This document shows, piece by piece, positions 43,877 through 54,031 of a DNA stretch of 64,000 bases (position 1 is its first letter; the number at the start of each line of letters is the position of its first letter). A model generated the notes under the pieces. It did not search any database. It was given only the letters and a program-made list of their open reading frames with translations, and was not told the origin of the DNA. This stretch comes from Multifurca ochricompacta (lineage: Eukaryota; Basidiomycota; Agaricomycetes; Russulales; Russulaceae). The stretch is from the NCBI GenBank assembly GCA_022496185.1, contig WTXG01000003.1:1302001-1366000 (forward strand), in the 5' to 3' direction. The translations under genes were made by a program, and so were the position numbers.

Positions 43877-46816
43877 ATGCCCCTCAAATCTGCTTCCGTA
43901 CCTAGGAGTCCAGGAACTGCTAGCCCTCCTTATCCATCTAATACAACTCGTCGTACATCATCTCAGCCAAAGTCTTCTCGTCAACAGTTTTCAGCGTGTG
44001 GGGCTTGCCGCATGAGAAGGTAAAGTGAACCTAACCTAACTTAACCTAACCTAACCTAACCTAACCTAACCTTACCTCACCACTCCTATACGTAACCCTA
44101 AACCTAAAATTGAACCTAACCTAGAGTACGCTGTGATCTCAAGGATTTGCCTTTTTCGAACACGGGCACACAGCCGCAGTGTTCAAACTGTAAAGAACGT
44201 GGCCTCAAATGCGTGTCTGTATCTCTCACCCTCAAATCAAAGCAAATCCCTTATTGACGTTGACCCTCCTTGCAGTGACGAGTTTGCCGAAGTAAAAGCT
44301 GTCAAACTACTCAGACGTGGTCGCCGTCTCCAGCAGGTCGAGTACGTCTTCACCTGTTTGTCCTCCCATTGGTCAGTTTTTGAATGGTGCGCACAGAGCC
44401 GTCTATGGCAAATCTATCGACGAGGAGGGTGGTCTATTTGCTGCCCCGTCCCTGTCTCCTGGCCTCATTCCTAAGCTCAAACCCGAATTCTTTTCGTCCG
44501 CTTTCTTTCGTCGATTCCACATCCAGCGTTAGTCATTCAACTTTTTCATCCGCAGCTAGCTCTCGTGTTAAAGTTCAAAAACCCTCTATGCAGATCCTAT
44601 CATTGACCCGTCTGAGTTCTGTGCGCGTTTCTTCGAATTTAGCAAGGGAAACTGCAATTCCCTAGGCGTCCCTGGCCAGCTCATTGCGATGCTCCTTGCC
44701 GTTTGGGCCGCAAGCTTTGGTGTGAATGAATACGGAATTGAGGAACTTCATCATGGCGAAACGGTTACTCGCAACAGGCGTGAGGCTACCAACGAAATGG
44801 TTCGAGAGATGCTTCACTTGATCGACATACACGGCATCCTTAGGAAACCTACTTGGGATGGTGTGCGTGCCCTGCATCTTTTGCTGCCTTTGACGCAAGG
44901 TCAGTAATTTTCTCTGATCAATTTCTCCGTTGCCATTTCTTATGTACGAGGTCGTGCAGAGATCCAATCCCCAATGGAACGACTGGTCATGTATGAAGCT
45001 ATGGTCAGCCAAGTTTTCACCCTTTGTAGCCTGGCATCAATTTCCTCCGTTGGAAGCGGTCAAGGACAGGCCGTTGATATTCTTGTGCGCGCTCGGCTTT
45101 TCTGGTATTCACATATCGTAGAGGGGGTCACCAGCGGTCTTCGTGGTGGTCGTCTGCTCATGTAAGTCAAAATCCGACCAAGGGCGTTTATTTTATTTTA
45201 TTTATCGACAAGCTCACTTGTCTTGACAGTTCGGACGACGACTTGGCATCGTTCCAGAAAACCTTGCCTGCCCTTAACAACGATGCAATGATGCGCACCT
45301 CCACTGTCGCCTACGAGTTTACGTATCGCTACGCGATGGTCCCACTCGAGCTAGCCTCGGCTTGTCGAAAAGTACATGCAGCATTGACTGGCCCTAAAGC
45401 TCGGCAGCATAATGAAATCGACGAGAAGAGTTTACATGAGGTCTGGGACGCCCTTGAGAAGTCCTGGAAGGATTTCGACAATCTGCGCTTATTAGGCACC
45501 TCAGGGAACGTCCACGAAGAGGATGTCGATCGCTACATCCACGGATGGCAGGTATGTCAGCCCGCTGTCAATTTGCAGGGCGTTGTGTTTTAAAAATGTC
45601 TCCTTTTTTCGCAGATCTTCATTTTTGAATGTCGTAAGTAGTACAATTCTCCCCAACGTCTCGAAACTGACAGACTGGTGCCAGTGAATGTTATACGTGA
45701 AGCACTCAAGCAGCGGACAGTCGTTCACCCAAACTGTGACAGAGGGTTAGTCTCGCCCTCCCCAATTCAAGTCCACGGAGCGCGCCTCTCGATGCGGCGA
45801 CTCGCCTGCTGAAAATCGCTGACGCCCGGTGTCACGAGGTTGTCCGACGGGTTATCGTTATCATTCGCCAACATCTGGGCTCGTCCTTTTTCGAGTATGA
45901 TGCTTCCCTTGTCCGAGACGGATGCTTTTTTGCTGGATTTTTGCTTGCCGGTGAAGGAGGCTCCGACGAAGACGTCCAAATCTGCTTGCAAGCACTGCGT
46001 CAAATGAGATGGGCGTTCTCCAAAAGCGAAGAAAGGGAGAAAACCGTCCGAATGGTCTGGGAATCCCGCAAAGGATCGAGCGCAAGACCATGCAATTCCC
46101 CCTCCGCCCTCAGCACACCTGTTTTTGAGCTCCAGGCCACCGGAGCACAGTTTCTACGAACTCATTCCCAGCGCCCCCTTCCTCCACCCCTTTCCATCCC
46201 ACCTTTGACTTCCACGCATGGGCTTCCCGTTTTGGACCATTCCGCTCCAACCACCGCATGTACGGAGGACAGTAGTTGGGCTTCCCCGCTTTCTGCATCT
46301 TCATCGGGGCCTCATTCGCCTATTGATGGCCCGATTGGTTCGGGTTCGCGTTCAACTGGAGGTTCCCCCTCGTCGACATTGGTTTCATCGAATGGATCCC
46401 CGCCCTTTTTCGCATTGGCACAGGGACCCACACCTTTTGCACAGATTTCGACAGGGATTAAAGTTGACTCGCATTGTCATTCCCCTCCACTGATGTTCTA
46501 TCCCTGCCCCGACACTGGTCACTACACTTTCACCCCGCCACCTTCCGGAGGGAGCTTGTCTTCCCTGACTGGTACCCATCTGACAGGCTCCAGCGTATCG
46601 CAAATTCGCTCCGTGAGCTCGTCTATGTTGTCTTCTAGCCCATCGTCGCACAACAGTCTGCAAGAAGATGTGGATACAAGTTACAACCACCCAAGTCCGT
46701 CATCATTCTTTGATACAAGCTCCGTCGTCTATCCGATCGGTGGGACATCGCCTTCCGCACTCCATACAGGGTCCACTCTGGATCACACATTCACCCTCTC
46801 ATCTTCGTTCTTCTAA
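43877..46816 (+). CDS. Zn2Cys6 fungal-type transcription factor
   Basis: The DNA-binding domain is split by an intron in the zinc cluster: ACGACRMRR is joined to VRCDLKDLPFSNTGTQPQCS then NCKERGLKCVD, giving C-x2-C-x6-C...C-x2-C-x6-C. The linker is LLRRGRRLQQVE. A fungal-specific transcription factor (middle homology) region follows, with LGVPGQLIAMLLAVWAASFG, EMVREMLHLIDIHGILRKPT and AVDILVRARLFWYSHIVEGV. The C-terminal third is Ser/Pro/Gly-rich (SSSGPHSPIDGPIGSGSRST) and probably activating. Stop at 46814-46816. About 800 residues, many introns. Such proteins regulate metabolism or resistance genes; the target here cannot be told. It carries unusually long spacing between the third and fourth Cys. 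Confidence 0.88.
44029..44123. repeat. Telomere-like CCTAA pentamer tract in an intron
   Basis: Within the intron that splits the zinc-cluster exon, the sequence repeats AACCT (CCTAA) about ten times. Scattered variants include one CCCTAA. On the other strand it reads TTAGG. The intron keeps GTAAAG and CCTAG borders. Confidence 0.75.
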
Positions 46817-47262
46817 AAGTGGTGTGCGGTGAGCACTTTGTTCATATGAATACTCTCACTTGTTCGTCGGACATTTGATCGGACATTGTTATTTATGTCC
46901 TACTATATACTGTTTCTCGCTTTCGATTTTCTTTTTGCTTTCTTAACTAACTATAACAGCCTTTTTGCGGATGTTACTGTTACTTCGCTGCATCTCACCT
47001 TGACCATTGTGTCTTGCCATCCATAGATATCTTTATTCGTCTGGTCTGTAGTACACTGTTTGTTCAATTTGTCCCCCTTGCATCATAGGAGATAGTGTGT
47101 CGTCGTCGCATAGAAGTTTTTTCCCCAAAATATATATATTATTTCGTTCGTTTCAAAAATTGTGAATTGTGTTTGTTTTTGTGTTGAGCATCGCCACCCA
47201 CAACCCTATCCGTCTTCCATCTTCTTCTACTTGACTTACGCTTGAACCCTCAGCAGTCATAT
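46817..47262. other. Intergenic, TF 3' flank and zinc-ribbon promoter
   Basis: This is T-rich sequence with TATATATATT at about 47,131-47,141. I see no gene. Confidence 0.4.
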
Positions 47263-47879
47263 ATGTTTCGTGAGTATTTCACAATCCCCTCTCTCAATAA
47301 ATCAGCCTCTGAATATACCCCAAAAAGTGTTTATCCCTATCCTCTGTACGTGGCACCCTTTTAGTTGTACCCACCCCTTTTTAATTTCTCTCCCTCTCCC
47401 CCTCCGCCCCCCCACAGTCGGGTTTTCAGACAAGCTCAAGGTTATTGATAGCACTCCTCGTGTCTGTCCTAAATGCCATAACGGTACCCCATTTTCTGCG
47501 TACTCCCGCTCAGACGATTAAAGAATAGAATTCATTTCTACTCTTGACAAACAGTGACCGTTGTGCGCGCTACATCTCGCATGTGGTTCTCTCTCTTCCT
47601 TGTGCGCCTCATCCCGTTTAAGAAGAATCACATCTGGATCTGCTCTACGTGTAACTGGCACGTCCCAACTCAAACTGGGTAGGTCTGAGCGTCATTGAGC
47701 ATCATCATATTCACTTGCTATCATCTTTAATTTGGATATGATTTTTTAGATGGGAGCCAGCTCTTCCAGTAGCCAATGCAGCGTGGGGCTCTTACCAACC
47801 AGGATACCAGTTTGCATACCAGAGTTCTCCACCAACAGGTTATCAACCTTCCTACGACACCCCCCCACATAGCTATTGA
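47263..47879 (+). CDS. Small zinc-ribbon protein, 107 residues
   Basis: Exon 1 is only ATGTTTC (47263-47269), followed by a GTGAGT intron to CCCACAG. The product reads MFLGFSDKLKVIDSTPRV, then VCPKCHNVTVVRA, a hydrophobic stretch RMWFSLFLVRLIPF, IWICSTCNWHVPTQ and a Tyr/Pro/Gln-rich tail (YQPSYDTPPHSY). Two CxxC pairs about 40 residues apart form a zinc ribbon, as in the fungal zinc_ribbon_15-like proteins. The amphipathic or hydrophobic middle may touch membrane. Exons are joined with consistent phases. It is not a known enzyme, and I claim no function beyond zinc binding. Confidence 0.75.
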
Positions 47880-48893
47880 AAAGCCCTCGGCTTCCTTTCT
47901 CGCTTCCATTTTGTGGCGCGGTCCCTCTTTCTTCAAACAAATCGATGTTATGTATCACCACGTTTTTCATCAAGAGGTGGCCTGTGTACTTTTGTTTAAT
48001 TGACAAAACTGTCATGTATACATGTAGACCAAAATTCCTTATGACGGGCGATCGATATGCTATGGCTTTGAATTTACGATTTGCGAGCGACTATGTATTA
48101 TGGCGCATGCTCTGCATGTATTAATCGTTCTTACTATCGGCACGGCTGTAAGCCTTCCCTGCCTCAGCCATTCATGGCAGGGACCCAGTAAAGCAGAACC
48201 AGAAGAAAGCGACGAGTATTATGCACAGACTAAGCCGGGTCCGAGGGGGAGGGGGAGGGGGAGGGGGAGGGGCAATTGCGCTGGGAGTTGTGATCTTGAC
48301 TTGTCCATGATGGAGGCGAAGCGGGTCTTGACCGTACTGGATGCGTGCGAGGACCACTAAAGAGCTTATAAGGCTGAGGGAGTGCGGGGGGTGAGGTAGT
48401 ATCGGTGTTGGATGGCTCTAGACGTATATATACAAGACATACACACGAAGGGAAACGGTACTCGAAATCCAATAATACCCAAAATTTTACCTGCGTTGTC
48501 TTTTCAACCAGCACCTGAAGCCTTTCCTTTCCTTTCCTTCTTGTACGCCGCCCAGCCGTGGAGATTCCTTCCAGTTTCCAGTGAAGTTGAATCGACCGAC
48601 CGACAGAAGCAAGCTCGGGTGAACGTGACGTGACGTGACGTGACGTGACATTACATTCTCAAGTGGACTCGTCACGGCACAAGCTTCACCACCCACCGCC
48701 CACGGTTCAACGCCACGCCTACGCATACACACACACGCACACACACACACAACAACTCGCAACAGCAACAACAACAACAACAACAGCAGCAGCAGCAGCG
48801 ACAGCGACAACAACAGCAACAACTCGCCAACTTGAAACTCGCACTCGCAGACGGCTCGCATATTAAACCTAGTTTCCTCTTCCCTTTCTCAAC
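47880..48893. repeat. Intergenic with microsatellites, YPT1 promoter and leader
   Basis: Simple repeats lead up to YPT1: GGGGGA hexamers at 48,245-48,271, CCTTT at 48,524-48,540, five GTGAC units at 48,624-48,650. CA repeats lie at 48,727-48,750, and CAA/CAG triplets at 48,760-48,825, the last probably in the 5' leader. Open frames on both strands (for example 48,100-48,360) are repeat-driven and unsupported. Confidence 0.55.
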
Positions 48894-49954
48894 ATGCACA
48901 CCAGCGAGTACGACTACCTGTTCAAACTTCTTCTTATTGGTGACTCGGGCGTCGGAAAGGCATCACTTGTTTCATTATCCCAAATTCTATCAACTAACCT
49001 TTTTGTCTCAAGTCTTGCCTCCTTCTCCGTTTCGCAGATGATACCTACACAGAAAGTTACATCTCCACAATTGGTGTCGATTTCAAGATTCGCACTATTG
49101 AACTCGAAGGAAAGACGGTCAAGCTTCAGATTGTGAGTTGTATTCTCTCTCTTCCACGCTTCCCCCAGAGTTCGTAGCCGTGGCACAATTGTCGCCCTCT
49201 TCTGAAGCCCAACAGCGACTCATTCCATTACTTTAATACATGTCTTTCTCTCTTTGGGCCACCCTAAACTAACCGCCTTTTGCATTAGTGGGATACCGCA
49301 GGTACATGGCACCTGTTCCTGTTCCAAGTGGTTCGCAATGAGCTTCTTTGTTTTTAGGGCAGGAACGTTTCCGTACTATTACCTCGTCTTACTACCGTGG
49401 CGCTCACGGTATCATTGTTGTTTATGATGTCACCGACAACGGTCAGCTCTTTCTTTCTCTCGTCGTTTCTGCCAACCTTCCGTCTCACGCTTCCACAGAT
49501 ACATTCACCAATGTGAAGCAGTGGTTGCAGGAGATTGATCGCTACGCTTCTGAGGGTGTGAACAAGTTGCTTGTAGGCAATAAATCCGACCTCACCAGCA
49601 AGAAGGTTGTGGAGTATGGTGTTGCCAAGGTACGTCCATGGCATGGCTTGAGTATACATTCTATTTAATGTTCGTTCTCTTAATGTAATTTTAGGAGTTT
49701 GCTGATCAGCTTTCCATCCCGTTCCTTGAAACTTCTGCGAAGAGCGCGACAAATGTAGAGCAAGCCTTCCTAACCATGGCGAAGCAGATCAAAGACCGGT
49801 GAGCTGAACCAGCATCAATCTTTTGGTTTTTCTTCCGATGCCAACGTCACCAATCAGTATGGGCTCCGCCCCGTCTGCTCCTGGTACTGGCAAGTCATCA
49901 ACGATCACACCCGGTCAGAATGTACAGCAAGCTCAGACCGGTGGTTGCTGCTGA
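48894..49954 (+). CDS. YPT1: Rab GTPase YPT1 (Rab1)
   Basis: The start is [20 protein letters not shown]-loop GDSGVGK joins [20 protein letters not shown] (switch I, with T for Mg). Then come [20 protein letters not shown] (G3 and switch II), [18 protein letters not shown] (G4) and [14 protein letters not shown] (G5). The tail is [11 protein letters not shown], a double-cysteine prenylation site. All match Rab1/Ypt1, which controls ER-to-Golgi traffic. The first intron (48960-49012) has a GC donor (AAG/GCATCA), needed to keep GVGK-SC intact. One exon is 13 nt (49289-49301, WDTAG). About 205 residues. BET4 in this window encodes part of its prenylating enzyme. Confidence 0.95.
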
Positions 49955-50250
49955 TTACTGAGAGGTTGGACATTTTTGTTTATCCTACACGGCGCCCGGA
50001 AGCATCGGGGAGGTGTTTAATGATTGTTCTATTTTACATCTTCATCTTACCTTCACCCCGTGTCTTTATCTTTGCGCTTGCTGTTTAGTATCCATGTTCT
50101 TTACACATCATGTGTGATTTTCCCGGTACTGCCATGGTCAAGGAAAATGCTGGTATAGGTGGGATATACGGTAAAATATCGTAGGTAATGCGTATCAAGA
50201 AGTGCCCCTCATATGAAGATTGTAGAGTAGGAACATCTAGACTTTCGAGA

Positions 50251-51515
50251 CTAGGGAGGTACAGTGTCGTCAAGCGGAAGCTGATTTGTATCGCCTGCTT
50301 CGGCTGCCTCCTCAAATTTGCGCACCTTCTTTGCCCATCGAAGACCACATGCATTGCATAAAGTTTTTGGACCACGAGGACCCTGTAGCATGGACTGATG
50401 AACGGGGGGTCGTTGGGGTGACAAAGATGAATCCTTACCTTTCTCCATTCTGGGGAATCCGTGCGCCCGCAAGTATTGCAGATATACTGTTCGCCACCAA
50501 ATGACTTTTTGAGCTGGAAAGAAACCCCGTCAGTTACGACACAAGCTGGCTGTAAATATAATTTGCCTTTTTCCTTCGAGGTTCGACGTCTCCATCATCC
50601 TCGAGTGCGGCGACGGCAGGGAAGCCACCTGCTTCATAGTTCTGTGGGGTTGAGTAGTATGGTCGCGAAGGATCTCTGTTGGGCGTTGGCCGTGCCGGTA
50701 ATCCCAGGTTAGTGGAGGTGGAGAGCTGGGCCGTCAAGTCATCGCTGGGGTACGGTGCCATATGTTGCACGGCCTGAGCCGCGGATAGCTGCTGCGAATG
50801 AGCACGAAGTGCTCTTATATGCTGTTGCAAACGCTCGTTCTCGACTCTTAGTTCTAACAGTGTGTTTAACCTGAGTGGGGGGGGGGGGATGCATGGCCCA
50901 CCGTCGGCTTTTTGAGACAAACAAAAATGAGAAGAAATCGGCGCTCACATCGCCGTATTTCGACTTGGATACGGTTTGGCAACCGCAAAAAAACACTTGC
51001 ACGCGGTTTGGCCCGGTAAAAAGTGTGGGTATCCGATGATTTCGAGGAGGATTTCTTTGCCAGGGGTTAGGGGTGTTATTGCCATGTGAGTGAAGGAGGA
51101 ATCGGATTTACAGCGCAACCGCGCGTACACGTGTAACTCTTCACGACGCTCGATTGAATGAGCATACGTGGTACAAAAGCTAAGTCTGTCATTCACTGGG
51201 ATGCGAAGGGCCAGCAGATCAGTTGGACAGCCGTGAGGACGATTGTGCGAGCTACGGACCATTGACAAGTTCTGTAATATCCCTGTCTATCAGATCTTCG
51301 TCTTGCCAGCCTAAGATTTCGCGCACAGCCGGGTTGCAGAAAAGGATTTTACGTGCAGGGGAAAGGACAAGGACGATAGCCTCGCTTAACTCAGTAATTA
51401 GGAGATCTGCCCAACGTTTACGACGCGTGAACTCCCACGGCGGAACAGGCTGTTGTTGATTTGGCTGAAGTTGCACAGCATCACCATGTGAAGATGGTCC
51501 TACTACAGCATTCAT
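50251..51515 (-). CDS. WC2: White collar 2-like photoregulator (PAS + GATA zinc finger)
   Basis: The start is [19 protein letters not shown]. The PAS core follows: [41 protein letters not shown] second exon continues with [16 protein letters not shown] and [16 protein letters not shown] helical segment ([20 protein letters not shown]) comes next. The GATA-type finger near the C-terminus reads [18 protein letters not shown] and [18 protein letters not shown]-x2-C-x18-C-x2-C, closest to WC-2 rather than to nitrogen GATA factors. With WC-1, WC-2 forms the blue-light receptor complex that activates light-responsive genes. Stop at 50251-50253. It is convergent with YPT1. About 340 residues, shorter than Neurospora WC-2 as usual for basidiomycetes. 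Confidence 0.9.
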
Positions 51516-51912
51516 GAAGAGGAAGGAAGAAAGTGGTCAAAGGGGTATTCGGGGGGGGGAGGGGGGGAGGTGGGGGAAGCACTGTCTGTATATATATGCA
51601 GTGTGGAATGTTCTTTTGTAGCAAAGCAGCAGAGCGAGGGGAACATGAAAAAATGAAAATGAATGAGAAGAGAAGCGAAGCGGAGAAGCGGACAACGGCA
51701 ATGCGGCACGGCGTGAATTTGTGGAGCCAGGAACGGCTTTTGCCTCGAGAAGAAGCCGTCGGTATTACTACAAAAGGAAAAAAGGCGATTTTCGCGGACT
51801 TGTTTGTAGACGGACGTCGGACGTTTGACGTTTGGTCTGGTCCGCCACCAGTCTGAATCCGAGCCCGAGCTCGCTCGACCCACGATCCACGACCCACGAC
51901 CCACGACGGGAA
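51516..51912. other. Intergenic, WC-2 upstream region
   Basis: This 397-bp stretch lies between the SDR stop and the WC-2 ATG, both on minus. It has a run of G (C on the coding strand) at 51,549-51,577 and GAAGCG repeats near 51,670. A long open frame crosses it as read-through of the SDR; I do not regard it as coding. Confidence 0.45.
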
Positions 51913-53562
51913 TTAAGTAAGTAGAACAATAACCTCCGTCAACTCGTATCTCTGAACCTGTCATGAATCGAGACGCGTCACTCGCAAGGAAAACGATAGC
52001 TCCCTGCGTTTTAAAACCAAACCAAATGTTAGTTTAATCGCGACCACCAATCGAAAAATACAGAAACGACCAACGTCAAGATCTTCCGGTTCTCCCATCT
52101 ACCAAAAACTTCTAGTCAGTTTTGCTCTCCTCCTGGTTGATAAAAACTGATTTCCATACCCTTCCCATAGGTGTCAGACTTTCCCACGTTCTCTGACAAG
52201 CAAGTGGCATTAGCCTTCGTGTTCGCAAGATAACTAGACGTTGATCACCTTAAGTTCCGGTTCATTCGATAGTATCGTCCTCGTCAGTTTAGTCATCATA
52301 TAGCCGGGGCTAAAGCAGGACGGAAAATGTTTCAACAAGTTGGAGAAGCGCCCACCTCTGAGAAAGAGAGAGAGGGAGCTCATGCCTTAATGCGTTGACC
52401 CGCACCCCTTTCTTTGCCCATTCCACGGCAAGGCTCGACGCCATGTGCTTCACAGCTACAGTCAATCAGTATCTCCTACTCTATTCCAGCCATAAAAACG
52501 CGAGGCACCTGCTTTCGACGCGTTATACGGTGTTTGCAGCTTACACGGGCAGATTGGCATTACTGGACGCATACAAAATCCCTGCAAGGGTGAGGGCTCA
52601 CCTGAGGTACATTTACAATCTGGGATATGATGATGATTAGAAGAACATCAAAGGCAAATAACAGTAGGTAGAACACACATTGGCACTCATGCTCGCCACT
52701 AGGATAATACTACCCCCGCCTTGTGGTATCATGCACTTTGCAGCTTCGCGGGCGGTGAAGTAAGTGCCATGGACGTTGATGTCAAACAGTCGCTTCATGC
52801 GATCGGATGGATAGCTAGTAGATGACGTAACGTGAGGCAATCCCTAGAGTGGAGGCAGGAGATGGGAGGATGGCTCACTCGAGCGCAGAGTAATTTTCAA
52901 CAATCCCTAGGAACCTTCATTGCATGGCTTTCGGTAATGTGAAGATGACCTTACCAGCGGATGCGACGACAGCATCCACGCCCCCGAATGCCTCAACGGT
53001 TTTTGTAAAAGCTTTTTCCACAGATACCTCCGAAGACACATCACACTCGAGGCCAATAACTTCCAGGGTATCGAGTCCCACATGTTCCCCAGCTTCAGGA
53101 ACACGATAAATGGTGCCTCAGTGGCAACAGAGCAAGAGTGATCACGAACACGCACTTGCTAATCGGACAAGTTCCTCGGCGGCCACCTGTGCTTCGGACT
53201 GCTTCAGGTCAAGGAGAGCCAGGGAGGTGCACCCGCTTTACTTGAGCATAAATTATCATAATCACTTCAGGGGGTTTGATTAAAGACGCACGAGCGTATG
53301 AAAGCACGACAAAATTCATTCCCAAGTCCTCGAGCAGCTCCAGTTACAAGGCAAACCTGTCATCCCATGTATAACCTTCACTTAAAAAGAAAATAGAGTA
53401 AGCGGTGAAACTAACTTTTCCCTCAAGAGAGAAAGCGGGTAACATCCTCCTAGGTATGGCTTGCGCAGTCGTGCTTGACCACCGATTCCACGAAGTGCAC
53501 GGTTGGGCGTGCGACCGTGATGTTCGGGTACCAGTGGCCAGAGTACGATATATGGAGTTCAT
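51913..53562 (-). CDS. Short-chain dehydrogenase/reductase (NADPH-type, sorbose/mannitol reductase-like)
   Basis: About ten exons. The possible mitochondrial leader (SIYRTLATGTRTSRSHAQ, then TTAQAIPRRMLP) is followed by FSLEGK joined to VCLVTGAARGLGNEF, the TGxxxGxG cofactor site. Then come LECDVSSEVSVEKAF, VVASAGIVENYSALDYPSDR, INVHGTYFTAREAA, IILVASMSAN (catalytic Ser), TPYNASKAAVKHMA (YxxxK), WAKKGVRVNALSPGYM and MTGSEIRVDGGYC. All SDR landmarks are present, so the enzyme should be active. The intron at 52385-52310 needs a GC donor. At the C-terminus the stop (51913-51915) is reached only if one T after GGYC is skipped; otherwise the frame runs on to near the WC-2 start. Substrate not determined. 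Confidence 0.83.
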
Positions 53563-54031
53563 GGAGGATGAGAGTAGCTGTAGATCCTCGGGAGAGTAAA
53601 GTAAGAACAAACCACGTGCTCGGCCTCGTTGGGGCCTGATAACGCCGAGTTCGTCGAGCACCACACGGCCAGCCAGCAGCCAGCAGTCAGAGTTGGTGGA
53701 GGAGACAACTCCCCTTGTTGAAGTGAAGTTGAAGAACAGCAGATGGGGTCTGACCTGATTGATGCTTACTAACGAGATGGCACATCAAGGACACGGGTAT
53801 AGTGTCTGACGCTGACATATAAAGTACCAAAACCAAAGAATCGATAAATACGAAAACAAGAACAAGAACAAACCGGCCGCCCGCGATCTAGAAATTATCA
53901 TGGGAAATTTGATGTCAGGATACCAGCGGAAAAAATGAAATGTGTGACAAGACGAAAGTGTGCATAAGTGCGACAGGCTTCGGGCAGATGAAAGTGTGGC
54001 AGCGGAACAGTACAGGACATGCAAAAAAAAA
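53563..54031. other. Intergenic, SDR promoter / kinesin 3' flank
   Basis: These 469 bp lie between two minus-strand genes. No gene is seen; there is an A-rich run at 54,025-54,033. Confidence 0.4.

Noticed and set aside
44029..44123. Telomere end of a chromosome
   Set aside because: The tract is interstitial, short, degenerate and flanked by exons of one gene on both sides.
48100..48360. 86-codon plus-strand frame starting MAHALHVLIVL
   Set aside because: It depends on a GGGGGA repeat and has no recognisable family or splice context.
52395..52640. Plus-strand frame of 81 codons
   Set aside because: It is antisense to conserved SDR exons (NASKA, VEWAKKGVRVN).
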